A stretch of 47,793 bases of DNA, taken from contig NZ_JALNZY010000004.1 in the NCBI RefSeq assembly GCF_023229105.1, forward strand, positions 1 through 47,793. The letters are read 5' to 3'. The position numbers and the translations under genes are program-made. Numbering within the stretch: the first letter of the stretch is position 1; each line of letters begins with the position of its first letter. The DNA comes from Sulfurimonas sp. (GTDB lineage: Bacteria > Campylobacterota > Campylobacteria > Campylobacterales > Sulfurimonadaceae). Under the pieces are notes generated by a model. That model had not been told where the DNA came from, did not search any database, and saw only the letters and a list, made by a program, of their open reading frames with translations. Below are positions 25,284 to 32,898 of this stretch, in pieces.

Positions 25284-25668
25284 TTTATTCTCTTTATAAA
25301 TCTTAAAATAGGCGAAAAACAACTTAAGATGCAAACAATTTCTAGCTTTTAAGATAGCAACTATTTACATTTTAAGTTTTATTTTATAAAAAACCTCTTT
25401 AAATTTAAAAGTAATTTGAATGAAGCTATCAACACAGCCTATATAAAGTTGGAGGTTGCAAGGTTATTTTAATTGTATTAGATACTTTTATAAAACTGCG
25501 CAGATATAGCTCACAGCGACAGAAAAATAGTTTCTAAAATTCATAATAATCCCCAAATAACCCGATTTTGCGAGGATAGACGGCGTGGTGTTTTATTTTC
25601 GTTGGTAGTTTATTTAAGTTAAATATGCTACAATTACGAGATTTTACACATAAAACATAGGAGCTGGA
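25284..25668. other. Intergenic region upstream of acpP
   Basis: About 385 bp without a credible gene, between divergently read genes. It is A/T-rich, with a near-palindrome CTTTAAATTTAAAAG around 25392-25406 and a G/C-richer patch near 25550-25600. The acpP promoter lies at its right end. I see no operator of known type and no FapR/FadR-like site that I could defend. Confidence 0.45.
25626..25634 (+). promoter_or_regulatory. Extended -10 promoter of acpP
   Basis: TGCTACAAT is an extended -10 box (TGn + TACAAT), 35 bases before the acpP ATG, and would drive acpP-fabF-accA. A/T-rich sequence upstream could serve as an UP element, in keeping with the high expression expected for acyl carrier protein. 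Confidence 0.6.
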
Positions 25669-25896
25669 ATGGCACTTTTAGATGATATTAGAGAAGTAGT
25701 AGTTGAGCAATTAGGCGTTAATGCGGATGAAGTAAAAGAAGACGCAAAGTTTGTTGAAGATTTAGGTGCAGATAGTCTCGATGTAGTTGAATTAGTAATG
25801 GCACTTGAAGAGAAATTTGATATCGAAATTCCTGATGATGAAGCGGAAAAAATTCAAACTGTTAAAGACGTTGTTAACTATATAGAAAATAAGTAA
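25669..25896 (+). CDS. acpP: Acyl carrier protein
   Basis: Carries growing acyl chains on a phosphopantetheine arm in the cytoplasm. At 75 aa it has the standard length, strong acidity and the attachment Ser in GADSLDVVELVMALEEKF. Helix 2 begins at DSLD, as expected. TAGGAG precedes the ATG at good spacing. The gene is followed by two strong inverted repeats before fabF, which may set its higher output relative to the downstream genes. Confidence 0.98.
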   Translation: MALLDDIREVVVEQLGVNADEVKEDAKFVEDLGADSLDVVELVMALEEKFDIEIPDDEAEKIQTVKDVVNYIENK

Positions 25897-25906
25897 TTGT
25901 CTAAAA

Positions 25907-25929
25907 ACTACTGAGGGCTCCTCGGTAGT
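25907..25929 (+). terminator. Hairpin after acpP, likely partial terminator or attenuator
   Basis: A 10-bp stem (25907-25916 with 25920-25929, one G-U pair) closes a 3-base GCT loop and is followed by AAATATTTTT. It lies 11 bases after the acpP stop. Partial termination or 3' end protection here would yield more acpP than fabF message. Confidence 0.6.
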
Positions 25930-25975
25930 AAATATTTTTAAAAGCTCAGAGTGTTCTGGTTTTTTAAAAATATTT
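25930..25975 (+). repeat. 14-bp perfect inverted repeat between acpP and fabF
   Basis: AAATATTTTTAAAA at 25930-25943 pairs exactly with 25962-25975. The 18-base spacer holds a nested CAGA/TCTG stem around GTGT. It abuts the preceding hairpin directly, and the fabF ribosome binding site starts about 12 bases later, so it could affect both termination and fabF translation. Confidence 0.7.
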
Positions 25976-25997
25976 TATATTTTTTATGGAGATTTTA

Positions 25998-27215
25998 ATG
26001 AGAAGAGTCGTAATTACTGGGTTGGGCATGATAAATGCGGTTGGAAATGAAAAAGAGAGTTCTTTTAAAGCTATATGCGAAGGCAAGTGTGGAATTGACA
26101 CTATCACTCTTTTTGATCCGGAGAATTACAGTGTAAAAATTGCAGGTGAAGTAAAAGATTTTGACCCTTCGACGGTTATGGATGCAAAAGAGGTTAAAAA
26201 AGCCGACAGATTTATCCATCTTGGACTAAAAGCTGCGCAAGAAGCGATGGCTGAAGCAAATTTTTCTGAAGATACAGACATGGAGAGATTTGGTATAAGT
26301 GCAGGTTCTGGAATCGGAGGACTTCCCTCTATCGAGAAAAACTCTATCATTATTGAGACAAAAGGTCCAAGAAGAATAAGCCCATTTTTTATCCCTGGAG
26401 CGCTTGTGAATATGCTTGGCGGTTTTGTATCTATCGCACATGGAACAAAAGGTCCTAACCTCTCAAGTGTTACTGCTTGTGCTGCGGGAACGCATGCTAT
26501 AAGCGAAGCTGTAAAAACCATCTTGTGCGGCGGTGCGGACAAGATGCTTGTTGTCTCTGCCGAGTGCGCAATAACAGGTGTCGGCGTTGGCGGATTTGCT
26601 TCTATGAAAGCACTCTCAACAAGAAACGATGACCCAAAAAAAGCTTCTCGCCCGTTTGATGCAGACCGTGACGGTTTTGTTATGGGAGAGGGTGCAGCCG
26701 CGCTTATTTTAGAAGTGTATGAAGATGCCGTTGCGCGTGGAGCAAATATCTATGGCGAGATTATCGGTTTTGGCGAGAGCGGAGATGCTAGTCATATAAC
26801 AACACCGAGTCTTGATGGTCCTGCACGTGCTATGAAAGCTGCATATAATATGGCAGGCAAGCCTAAACTCGACTATATCAATGCACATGGAACAAGTACC
26901 CCGATAAATGATAAAAATGAGACTGCCGCAGTTAAAGATTTGCTTGGTGGTAAAGAGAATTGCCCTCCGATGAGCTCTATAAAAGGACAAATTGGACATT
27001 GTCTTGGAGCAGCTGGCGGGATTGAAGCCGTTACTTGTTTAATGGCTATGCGTGATGGAATCATCCCTCCTACTATTAACTATGAAACTCCTGATGAAAA
27101 TTGTGATTTGGATATTGTTCCTAATGTTGCTAGAAAAGCTGAACTAAATACAGTAATGAGCAACTCTTTTGGTTTCGGTGGAACAAACGGCGTGTTAATA
27201 TTCAAAAAAATCTAA
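25998..27215 (+). CDS. fabF: 3-oxoacyl-[acyl-carrier-protein] synthase II
   Basis: Condenses malonyl-ACP with acyl-ACP in chain elongation. The start is set at ATG 25998 (MRRVVITGLGMINAVGN) because GGAG is correctly spaced before it and the family begins there; an in-frame ATG 12 bases upstream overlaps that site. The 405-aa product has the catalytic Cys in SSVTACAAGTHA (about residue 157), His in NAHGTSTPINDKNE, and Lys/His in SIKGQIGHCLGAAG. The C-terminal glycine loop NSFGFGGTNG is present. accA starts 16 bases later, so both are probably on the acpP message. Confidence 0.96.
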   Translation: MRRVVITGLGMINAVGNEKESSFKAICEGKCGIDTITLFDPENYSVKIAGEVKDFDPSTVMDAKEVKKADRFIHLGLKAAQEAMAEANFSEDTDMERFGISAGSGIGGLPSIEKNSIIIETKGPRRISPFFIPGALVNMLGGFVSIAHGTKGPNLSSVTACAAGTHAISEAVKTILCGGADKMLVVSAECAITGVGVGGFASMKALSTRNDDPKKASRPFDADRDGFVMGEGAAALILEVYEDAVARGANIYGEIIGFGESGDASHITTPSLDGPARAMKAAYNMAGKPKLDYINAHGTSTPINDKNETAAVKDLLGGKENCPPMSSIKGQIGHCLGAAGGIEAVTCLMAMRDGIIPPTINYETPDENCDLDIVPNVARKAELNTVMSNSFGFGGTNGVLIFKKI

Positions 27216-27230
27216 ATATAAGGATTTAAA

Positions 27231-28166
27231 TTGGCAACATATTTAGACTTTGAGTATAAAATAAAATTTATCCAAGAAGATATTATATCTGCACAAGTTC
27301 GCCATGATGAAGGTGCAGTTAAAACTCTTCAAGAGAACTTAGATAAAGAAGTTTCAAAAATATTTAACAACTTATCTCCTTTTCAAAAACTTCAATTGGC
27401 GCGTCATATAGATAGACCGTATGCTCTTGATTATATTAATCTGCTTATGAGAGATAAGTACGAGATACATGGGGACAGACATTTCCGTGATGATGCTGCG
27501 ATACTCTGTTATATAGGTTATATCGGCAACGAGAAGGTTATGGTTATCGGGGAACAAAAAGGTCGCGGAACTAAAAATAAGATAAAAAGAAATTTCGGTA
27601 TGCCTCATCCTGAGGGGTACAGAAAAGCACTTCGCGCGGCAAAACTTGCTGAGAAGTTCAACCTTCCTCTTCTTATGCTTATAGACACTCCGGGTGCATA
27701 TCCGGGCATCGGGGCGGAAGAGAGAAACCAGAGCGAAGCTATTGCTAGAAACCTGCTTGAACTCTCACAACTCAAAACCCCTACAATCTCTATAGTTATC
27801 GGAGAGGGCGGAAGCGGCGGCGCTCTTGCTATTGGAGTTGCGGACAAATTTGCCATGATGAGATACTCTGTTTTTAGCGTTATCTCTCCCGAGGGTTGTT
27901 CTGCGATTTTATGGAGTGATCCTACAAAAGCTGAAGCGGCAACAAATGCGATGAAGATTACAAGTGAAGATTTAAAAGAGTTAAATCTTATAGATGACAT
28001 CATAGCGGAGCCGCTTATCGGAGCTCATAGAGATAAAGATCGCGCTGCAGCTGCAATAGGCGAGTATTTTTTAGAGGAGCTGACAAAACTTCGCAGCATC
28101 TCTGAAGAAGAGAGAATGCAAGCGCGATACACTAAGCTAATAAGTGTCGGAGCTTATAGCGAGTAA
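27231..28166 (+). CDS. accA: Acetyl-CoA carboxylase carboxyltransferase subunit alpha
   Basis: Forms the carboxyltransferase with AccD and makes malonyl-CoA from carboxybiotin. The 311-aa length is standard. Signatures are DRPYALDYINLL, YEIHGDRHFRDD, MVIGEQKGRGTKNKIKRNFG, MPHPEGYRKALR, DTPGAYPGIGAEERNQSEAI, and GEGGSGGALAIGVADK with the oxyanion-hole glycines. The start is TTG with AAGGA upstream. It ends the acpP-fabF-accA unit, and its stop abuts the convergent dnaQ-like gene. accB, accC and accD are elsewhere. Confidence 0.97.
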   Translation: MATYLDFEYKIKFIQEDIISAQVRHDEGAVKTLQENLDKEVSKIFNNLSPFQKLQLARHIDRPYALDYINLLMRDKYEIHGDRHFRDDAAILCYIGYIGNEKVMVIGEQKGRGTKNKIKRNFGMPHPEGYRKALRAAKLAEKFNLPLLMLIDTPGAYPGIGAEERNQSEAIARNLLELSQLKTPTISIVIGEGGSGGALAIGVADKFAMMRYSVFSVISPEGCSAILWSDPTKAEAATNAMKITSEDLKELNLIDDIIAEPLIGAHRDKDRAAAAIGEYFLEELTKLRSISEEERMQARYTKLISVGAYSE

Positions 28167-28964
28167 TTACTTTTGATTCTCTTTAAGAAGAGGGTCAAAC
28201 TTCGGTCTTTTAAGCATTTTTGCCTCCTTTGAAAATTTAATAATATCCTCAACACTTTTTATACTCTCATCCAAATTTGTAAGCGATAACTTAAATAGTT
28301 CGTATGTAGTAAGCACATCGCTCATAGCTCTATGGTGCGTTGCACTTGGATGCAGACTAAAGACTTCGTTGAGGTATGAGAGAGCATATCTATATGATTC
28401 AATGGTTCTCTCAGCTAAAGAGAGGGAACACAAACTTCTGTTTAGCAGAGGTGCCAAGCCCATTTTTTGCATACTTTGTGAGATGAATTTATAATCAAAT
28501 TTTACATCATGAGCAATAAAAACAGAGTCTGCCAAAAAGTTTTTAAAATCATACATAACCTGCTTAAGAGTCGGCGCATCTTTCGTGTCTTCAGCAGCAA
28601 TGCCCGTAATCTCGCTGATGTGAGAATTTATCTCCTTGCAGTGAACAAGAGAGTCGAAAGCGCCGATTATTTTGCCATCTTTTATCTTTAGGGCGGCAAT
28701 CTCTATTATCTGATGCTTCTCTATTTTAGAGCCGTTTGTTTCAATATCAACTATACAAAACTCAGCATCTTTTAGCGGGATAAATTTAGTTGCAAAGTAA
28801 AAGCTTCCTTGCTGTTTTAAAATCTCTAAGCCCTGCGAGTGCCAAAGCTGAAGAAGAAGTTCTAAATCCTCATTTATCTGCTCCTTTAGAGTTTTTACGG
28901 AGAGACCTTTTGAAGATAGTTTATGAATGCTTTTTGCATCTAAAGAGAAGTCGTTACTAAGCAT
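28167..28964 (-). CDS. DnaQ-like 3'-5' exonuclease (DEDDh)
   Basis: A 265-aa exonuclease of the polymerase III epsilon family. The DEDDh residues are visible: Asp and Glu in CIVDIETNGSKIEKHQIIEI, Asp in FIAHDVKFDYKF, and His and Asp in ATHHRAMSDVLTTYELF. About 80 residues precede the nuclease domain, an arrangement that differs from the E. coli proofreading subunit. It could act as the replicative proofreader or in general DNA or RNA trimming. It is last in rpe-trpF-dnaQ, starting nine bases after the trpF stop codon. Confidence 0.88.
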   Translation of the reverse strand: MLSNDFSLDAKSIHKLSSKGLSVKTLKEQINEDLELLLQLWHSQGLEILKQQGSFYFATKFIPLKDAEFCIVDIETNGSKIEKHQIIEIAALKIKDGKIIGAFDSLVHCKEINSHISEITGIAAEDTKDAPTLKQVMYDFKNFLADSVFIAHDVKFDYKFISQSMQKMGLAPLLNRSLCSLSLAERTIESYRYALSYLNEVFSLHPSATHHRAMSDVLTTYELFKLSLTNLDESIKSVEDIIKFSKEAKMLKRPKFDPLLKENQK

Positions 28965-28973
28965 GATTATAAT

Positions 28974-29561
28974 TTACTTCTTTGCATTTTTGATAAATTC
29001 ATTGACTTTTGAGGCATCTTTTTTGCCATAAGAGTGCTCCACTGCGCTGCTCACATCTACACCGTAAAAACCATATTTTTTTAGAGAAGACACGCTGTTT
29101 GCATCAAGTCCGCCCGCTAAAATAATCTTTGAGCAGTCAATATTTTCAAACCAATCAAGATTAAGCTTTTTTCCGCTTCCGCCGTAGGTATCACTGTAGG
29201 CATCAACGAGTCTGTACTCCTCACTAAATTTTAAAACATCCTCAGCTTTTTTTGCACGTATCACTTTTATGTAGGGAACAAAAAGCTGCGCGTAAAGCTC
29301 ATCTGGAGCTTCAAAGTGGATTTGAGCCAGAGTTGCTCCCGCCTCTTGGCAGTAGGAATTTATAATTTGTGCATCACTGTTTACAAAAAGTGCAACTTTT
29401 TCTACAAAAGGAGGAAGTCTTTTTATGATATCTCTAGCGTCACTAGGTAAAATATATCTAGGAGACTTCTCATAAAACACAAAGCCTAGCGCATCTGCAC
29501 CGGCTTCTATCGCCGCCATAGCATCAGCATAAGATGTAATTCCGCAAATTTTACAACGCAT
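28974..29561 (-). CDS. trpF: Phosphoribosylanthranilate isomerase
   Basis: A TIM-barrel enzyme of tryptophan synthesis. It starts MRCKICGITSYADAMAAIEAG with the catalytic Cys of the KICG motif, followed by ALGFVFYEKSPRYI and FVEKVALFVNSD; the second catalytic Asp is in RLVDAYSDTYGGSGKKL, and the phosphate site is IILAGGLDANS. The 195-aa length is normal. It lies between rpe and dnaQ, away from any other trp gene in the window, which suggests the trp genes are scattered. An 86-bp gap with a short perfect hairpin (AAGGAA/TTCCTT near 29579-29594) separates it from rpe. Confidence 0.94.
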   Translation of the reverse strand: MRCKICGITSYADAMAAIEAGADALGFVFYEKSPRYILPSDARDIIKRLPPFVEKVALFVNSDAQIINSYCQEAGATLAQIHFEAPDELYAQLFVPYIKVIRAKKAEDVLKFSEEYRLVDAYSDTYGGSGKKLNLDWFENIDCSKIILAGGLDANSVSSLKKYGFYGVDVSSAVEHSYGKKDASKVNEFIKNAKK

Positions 29562-29647
29562 TACTTATCCGTCTGACAAAGGAAGCAATTCCTTCGCCTT
29601 CGCTTGAAGGGCTGTGGTCATTGAAGCTTTATGTTTCGTATAAAAAA

Positions 29648-30289
29648 TCATATCTGCAAACTCTCAATAGCTTCTTTTTTATTTGTGTGGTTAAAGATAT
29701 AACTTCCTGCAACGACAATATCTACACCTGCTTCTTTAAGTAGAGCAACATTTTTGTTGTTAACGCCGCCATCAACCTCTATAAGGCAATTTGGATTTAT
29801 CTTATCTCTCATGGCACTTAATTTTTTTGCTTTAGGAATTACACTATCTATAAAACTTTGACCACCAAAACCAGGATTGACGCTCATTAAAAGAACCATA
29901 TCTAAGTCGCCAAGCAGATACTCAAGTGTTTCAGGCGGAGTATGAGGATTTAAAACAATTGCCGGCTTTATGCCAAGAGAGCGAATTTTTTGAATAAGTC
30001 TATGCGGATGCTTCTCCTCTTCTATATGAAAAGAGATATACTCGGGTTTTAAAGGGGCAAAAAGATCTACAAAGAAAGTGTTGTTCTCAACCATAAGGTG
30101 AATATCAAGAGGTTTTGTAGCACACTTAGCAATAGCAGATACCACAACAGGTCCTATTGTTAGATTTGGAACAAAATGGCCATCCATGACATCTACATGT
30201 ACAAAATCACAGCCAGCTTCACAGATAGCTTCGACATCCCTTTGTAAGTTACCAAAATCGGCCGATAAAACACTAGGAGCTACTAACAT
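29648..30289 (-). CDS. rpe: Ribulose-phosphate 3-epimerase
   Basis: Interconverts ribulose 5-phosphate and xylulose 5-phosphate in the pentose phosphate pathway. The TIM barrel of 213 aa starts MLVAPSVLSADFGNLQRDVE. Metal and catalytic residues are in FVHVDVMDGHFVPNLTIG, LDIHLMVENN, and LLMSVNPGFGGQSFI, with the second catalytic Asp in CLIEVDGGVN and the phosphate loop in VAGSYIF. AAAGGA precedes the ATG, and a -10 box lies 26 bases upstream. It heads rpe-trpF-dnaQ. Confidence 0.97.
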   Translation of the reverse strand: MLVAPSVLSADFGNLQRDVEAICEAGCDFVHVDVMDGHFVPNLTIGPVVVSAIAKCATKPLDIHLMVENNTFFVDLFAPLKPEYISFHIEEEKHPHRLIQKIRSLGIKPAIVLNPHTPPETLEYLLGDLDMVLLMSVNPGFGGQSFIDSVIPKAKKLSAMRDKINPNCLIEVDGGVNNKNVALLKEAGVDIVVAGSYIFNHTNKKEAIESLQI

Positions 30290-30314
30290 TAATTTTCCTT
30301 TATAATTTAGCGAA

Positions 30315-30320
30315 ATTGTA
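30315..30320 (-). promoter_or_regulatory. Predicted -10 box of rpe-trpF-dnaQ
   Basis: On the minus strand TGTACAAT followed by TTCGC lies in the 45-bp gap between the CheX-like gene and rpe. It matches the style of the other boxes in the window and gives a leader of about 20 bases. Confidence 0.45.
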
Positions 30321-30334
30321 CAATTTTGTATCTT

Positions 30335-31720
30335 TTATCTTGTTAAGAAAAACAAAAATTTATCGCCATTGAAAGAGAGTTCTACTTGAACTCCTTTCCT
30401 CGTTTGTACAACTTCAAGAAGGCTCTCTATATCTTGATATGTTCTAGGCAGAGTAATGTTTACGGATATATTTTCATCTGCAAGTAGAGTTTTTATCTTT
30501 CCTCCGACTATATTTACAAGTTCTGCCAAAGTATCTAAAATCAACTCTATATCATTGGTGTCTTCACCGATAAGCAGTTCACATGCCTTTTTTGCAATAG
30601 CAGAGGGAAAAACCAATACGACCATCCCGTCAAGATCACCGTAGTAGCCGATAGAACTTGCGATTTTACCCTCTTTTTTATCAATAGTTAAACTCTGAAC
30701 AGCTGCAGACTCTTTTACTGCTTTTGAATTTGTCATCATCTCAATAGTAACGGCTGCGGCATTTATGAACTTTGGTAATTCTATTACACTCTCTTTATTT
30801 AGAGTTCTTTTGTTTTTTATATTTGCCGCACTGCTGGCACCGAGCTCTTTTAAGAGTTTTTTATTTTGAAGTATATCATCCATGTGATTATAAAAAAGTA
30901 TTCCGGCATCTTCCATGTTTTCTTTAAAAGATATTTGAGTTTTATCAAATTTCATTCCAACAAAACATATTGTTGCATTGTATTCGGCAGCCGAAGTTGA
31001 GAGTCTGGAGAAAAAATTAAGCGCGTGTACATTCATGCTGATGACTTTGTAGGCATCAAAAATAAAAAGTCTAAAGCCTACATTTAGCGAGTTGTTATGG
31101 TACTCGATATTAAAATTATCGCTTATTTCTATATCTAAAAAGGAGGAGACGGTATAGATAATTGCATTTCCACTTACTCTTGTGGCAATTTTTTGTCCCA
31201 TCTGCCCCAAAAATGTTAAATCTATTTCATAATCAAAACTATTTTTTCTCTCGTTATACTCTTCTAAAGATTTTGCAATCGAGGGAGAGTGCCCGTTGTC
31301 ATGGAGCTCAATTGCTATTGCGGAGCGTTGAGATCCATCTTCGCTATATATAAGGACGCTTTTGTTTAGATTTTTATAGCTTGATGAAAAGAGGTAGGCA
31401 ATACCTAGAGTTTTAAAGAGTGAAAAATTTATATCGCCTTTGTAAAATCTCATTATTGCATCATATTTATTTTGGTCATAGTCGCAAAATCCCACGGTTG
31501 CAATGTTCTTTTTACGAATCTTTGAAAAGAGTTTGATAAAAATATCCAAACCGTTGCGGTTAAAAAAAACGACTTTTTTTAGTGATACTAAAATCATATC
31601 TGTTTTTAAATTCTTTGCAGCCTCCACATCTTCGATGCTTAAATAGGCATTTGCGTTGTTCCCGTCTAAAAAACCCTGCGGCGAAAATGTTGCAATACCG
31701 TCTTTAACTACCGCTCTCAT
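30335..31720 (-). CDS. CheX-like chemotaxis phosphatase with N-terminal STAS-like region
   Basis: A 461-aa cytoplasmic protein. The C-terminal third is CheX-like: YYGDLDGMVVLVFPSAIA followed by ILDTLAELVNIVGGKIKTLL, where ELVN is the ExxN motif that CheX/CheC/FliY proteins use to remove phosphate from CheY. A second family strand, VNITLPRTYQD, follows. The first 150 residues have STAS-like alternation (DMILVSLKKVVFFNRNGLDI). The middle (about 150-320) I do not recognise. It overlaps the upstream HDOD gene by ATGA. A role in motility signalling is likely; the long N-terminal part is unusual for CheX, which is normally about 155 aa. Confidence 0.82.
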   Translation of the reverse strand: MRAVVKDGIATFSPQGFLDGNNANAYLSIEDVEAAKNLKTDMILVSLKKVVFFNRNGLDIFIKLFSKIRKKNIATVGFCDYDQNKYDAIMRFYKGDINFSLFKTLGIAYLFSSSYKNLNKSVLIYSEDGSQRSAIAIELHDNGHSPSIAKSLEEYNERKNSFDYEIDLTFLGQMGQKIATRVSGNAIIYTVSSFLDIEISDNFNIEYHNNSLNVGFRLFIFDAYKVISMNVHALNFFSRLSTSAAEYNATICFVGMKFDKTQISFKENMEDAGILFYNHMDDILQNKKLLKELGASSAANIKNKRTLNKESVIELPKFINAAAVTIEMMTNSKAVKESAAVQSLTIDKKEGKIASSIGYYGDLDGMVVLVFPSAIAKKACELLIGEDTNDIELILDTLAELVNIVGGKIKTLLADENISVNITLPRTYQDIESLLEVVQTRKGVQVELSFNGDKFLFFLTR

Positions 31721-32514
31721 TTGATCTCCATAAGAGATGCAAACTCATCATAAATGTCGCTGATATAGCCAACTTGAAAATCAACAAAATCATTTAGTCC
31801 CGCTTTTATGTAAGGCGCTTTTGAGAGTTCATAAAAAAGAAGAAGATGCATCCATTTTCCAAGCATATTTATCTTTTTATCGGTGGATGGTTTTACTCCC
31901 GAGGCAGCCTGAACTATTTTATAAATACTCTCATCCATTTCCCATTTTCTTGCAATCTCTTCACAAATATCAAAAAGGTCAATGCCGCAAAGACGGACTA
32001 AAATAGTATTGTAATCAAGTGCTTTTGTACTTCGCAAAAGATTTACATCTTCTATATTTTGACTAAAAAGAGCTTCCGTGACGATAATGCTAGCAGGAAG
32101 AAGGCTTATTGCAGTGTAGAGTTCCTTGTCCTGAATTTCTAAATTTTCCAAGATAATCTGCCATTTCTTTGAGAGATTTGCTTGAAGTTCATAAAAGAGG
32201 TGTGCGTTTAGTTTAAACAGAGTCCACTTCTTTGGACTCAAGAGAGATATCATATAGTTGTAAACGTTCTGCTGCGATAGAGATACACCCAAAATGCCAA
32301 ATATTTGAGATATATCACTTACCTCATTTTTAAACCCGTAGATAGGTTTGTTGACTATATTTTTCAAGTATGTTTTGAGTGCCAAGTCATTTTCGGCAAC
32401 TTTTGCGGCTTTTACTAACTCCCCACTTTTTAGAAGTGCAAAAGTCGCATTTAGAACTTTTGGTTCTGGCGGAATTTTTTCTATAAAACTGGCTACTTGT
32501 TCTTTTGTTATCAT
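31717..32514 (-). CDS. HDOD-like domain protein
   Basis: 265 aa, soluble. The N-terminal two thirds resemble an HDOD domain in diverged form: IEKIPPEPKVLNATFALL, LALKTYLKNIVNKPIYGF and ISQIFGILGVSLSQQNV follow the usual order. The metal-binding HD residues of true HD hydrolases are not evident. It shares length and order of motifs with the HDOD protein at 5051-5848. It is translationally coupled to the CheX-like gene by ATGA, so the two probably act together. Confidence 0.8.
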   Translation of the reverse strand: MITKEQVASFIEKIPPEPKVLNATFALLKSGELVKAAKVAENDLALKTYLKNIVNKPIYGFKNEVSDISQIFGILGVSLSQQNVYNYMISLLSPKKWTLFKLNAHLFYELQANLSKKWQIILENLEIQDKELYTAISLLPASIIVTEALFSQNIEDVNLLRSTKALDYNTILVRLCGIDLFDICEEIARKWEMDESIYKIVQAASGVKPSTDKKINMLGKWMHLLLFYELSKAPYIKAGLNDFVDFQVGYISDIYDEFASLMEIK

Positions 32515-32643
32515 ATCTCGCTACATAATGTTGATTTTGTTTATTTTATCCATAAACGTATAAGAAAAATATAAAAGGGTCTGGGTTGTTTTCTAAAAGA
32601 TATCCCACAGTTTAGCTTAAGCAGAAGTTTTGTTTAGGCTAGA

Positions 32644-32649
32644 TATAAT
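32644..32649 (+). promoter_or_regulatory. Predicted -10 box of rpmB
   Basis: TATAAT in the context GATATAATTCGC, 37 bases upstream of the rpmB ATG. TTGTTTA about 15 bases before it is a weak -35 candidate. The 172-bp divergent gap between the HDOD-like gene and rpmB holds nothing else I recognise. Confidence 0.6.
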
Positions 32650-32686
32650 TCGCAACTTTAATAAAACTTAATACAAGGAAGCTAAT

Positions 32687-32875
32687 ATGGCAAGAAGATG
32701 CGCTATAAGCGGCAAAGGTCCAATGAGCGGAAACAATGTTTCTCATGCTAAAAATAGAACTAGACGTCGTTTTTTGTTAAACCTTAGAACAGTACGTATC
32801 ACTTTAGATGACGGTACAACTCAAAAGATTAAAATTTCTGCAAGAGAGTTGCGTACACTTAAGAAAAATTCTTAA
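32687..32875 (+). CDS. rpmB: Large ribosomal subunit protein bL28
   Basis: A 62-aa ribosomal protein of the large subunit. It starts MARRCAISGKGPMSGNNVSH, then the basic HAKNRTRRRFLLNLRTVRI, and ends SARELRTLKKNS, all typical of L28. It keeps only the first Cys of the zinc-binding pattern found in some L28 proteins, so it is probably a zinc-free form. AAGGAAG precedes the ATG. The potassium channel gene begins 23 bases after the stop. Confidence 0.97.
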   Translation: MARRCAISGKGPMSGNNVSHAKNRTRRRFLLNLRTVRITLDDGTTQKIKISARELRTLKKNS

Positions 32876-32898
32876 GTAAGTATAATTAGGAATTTGAC

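Noticed and set aside
25284..25334. Longer N-terminus of the diguanylate cyclase from the ATG at 25334
   Set aside because: AAGAGAA is placed before ATG 25283, and the added 17 residues precede what is a normal first membrane helix without adding any known signal.
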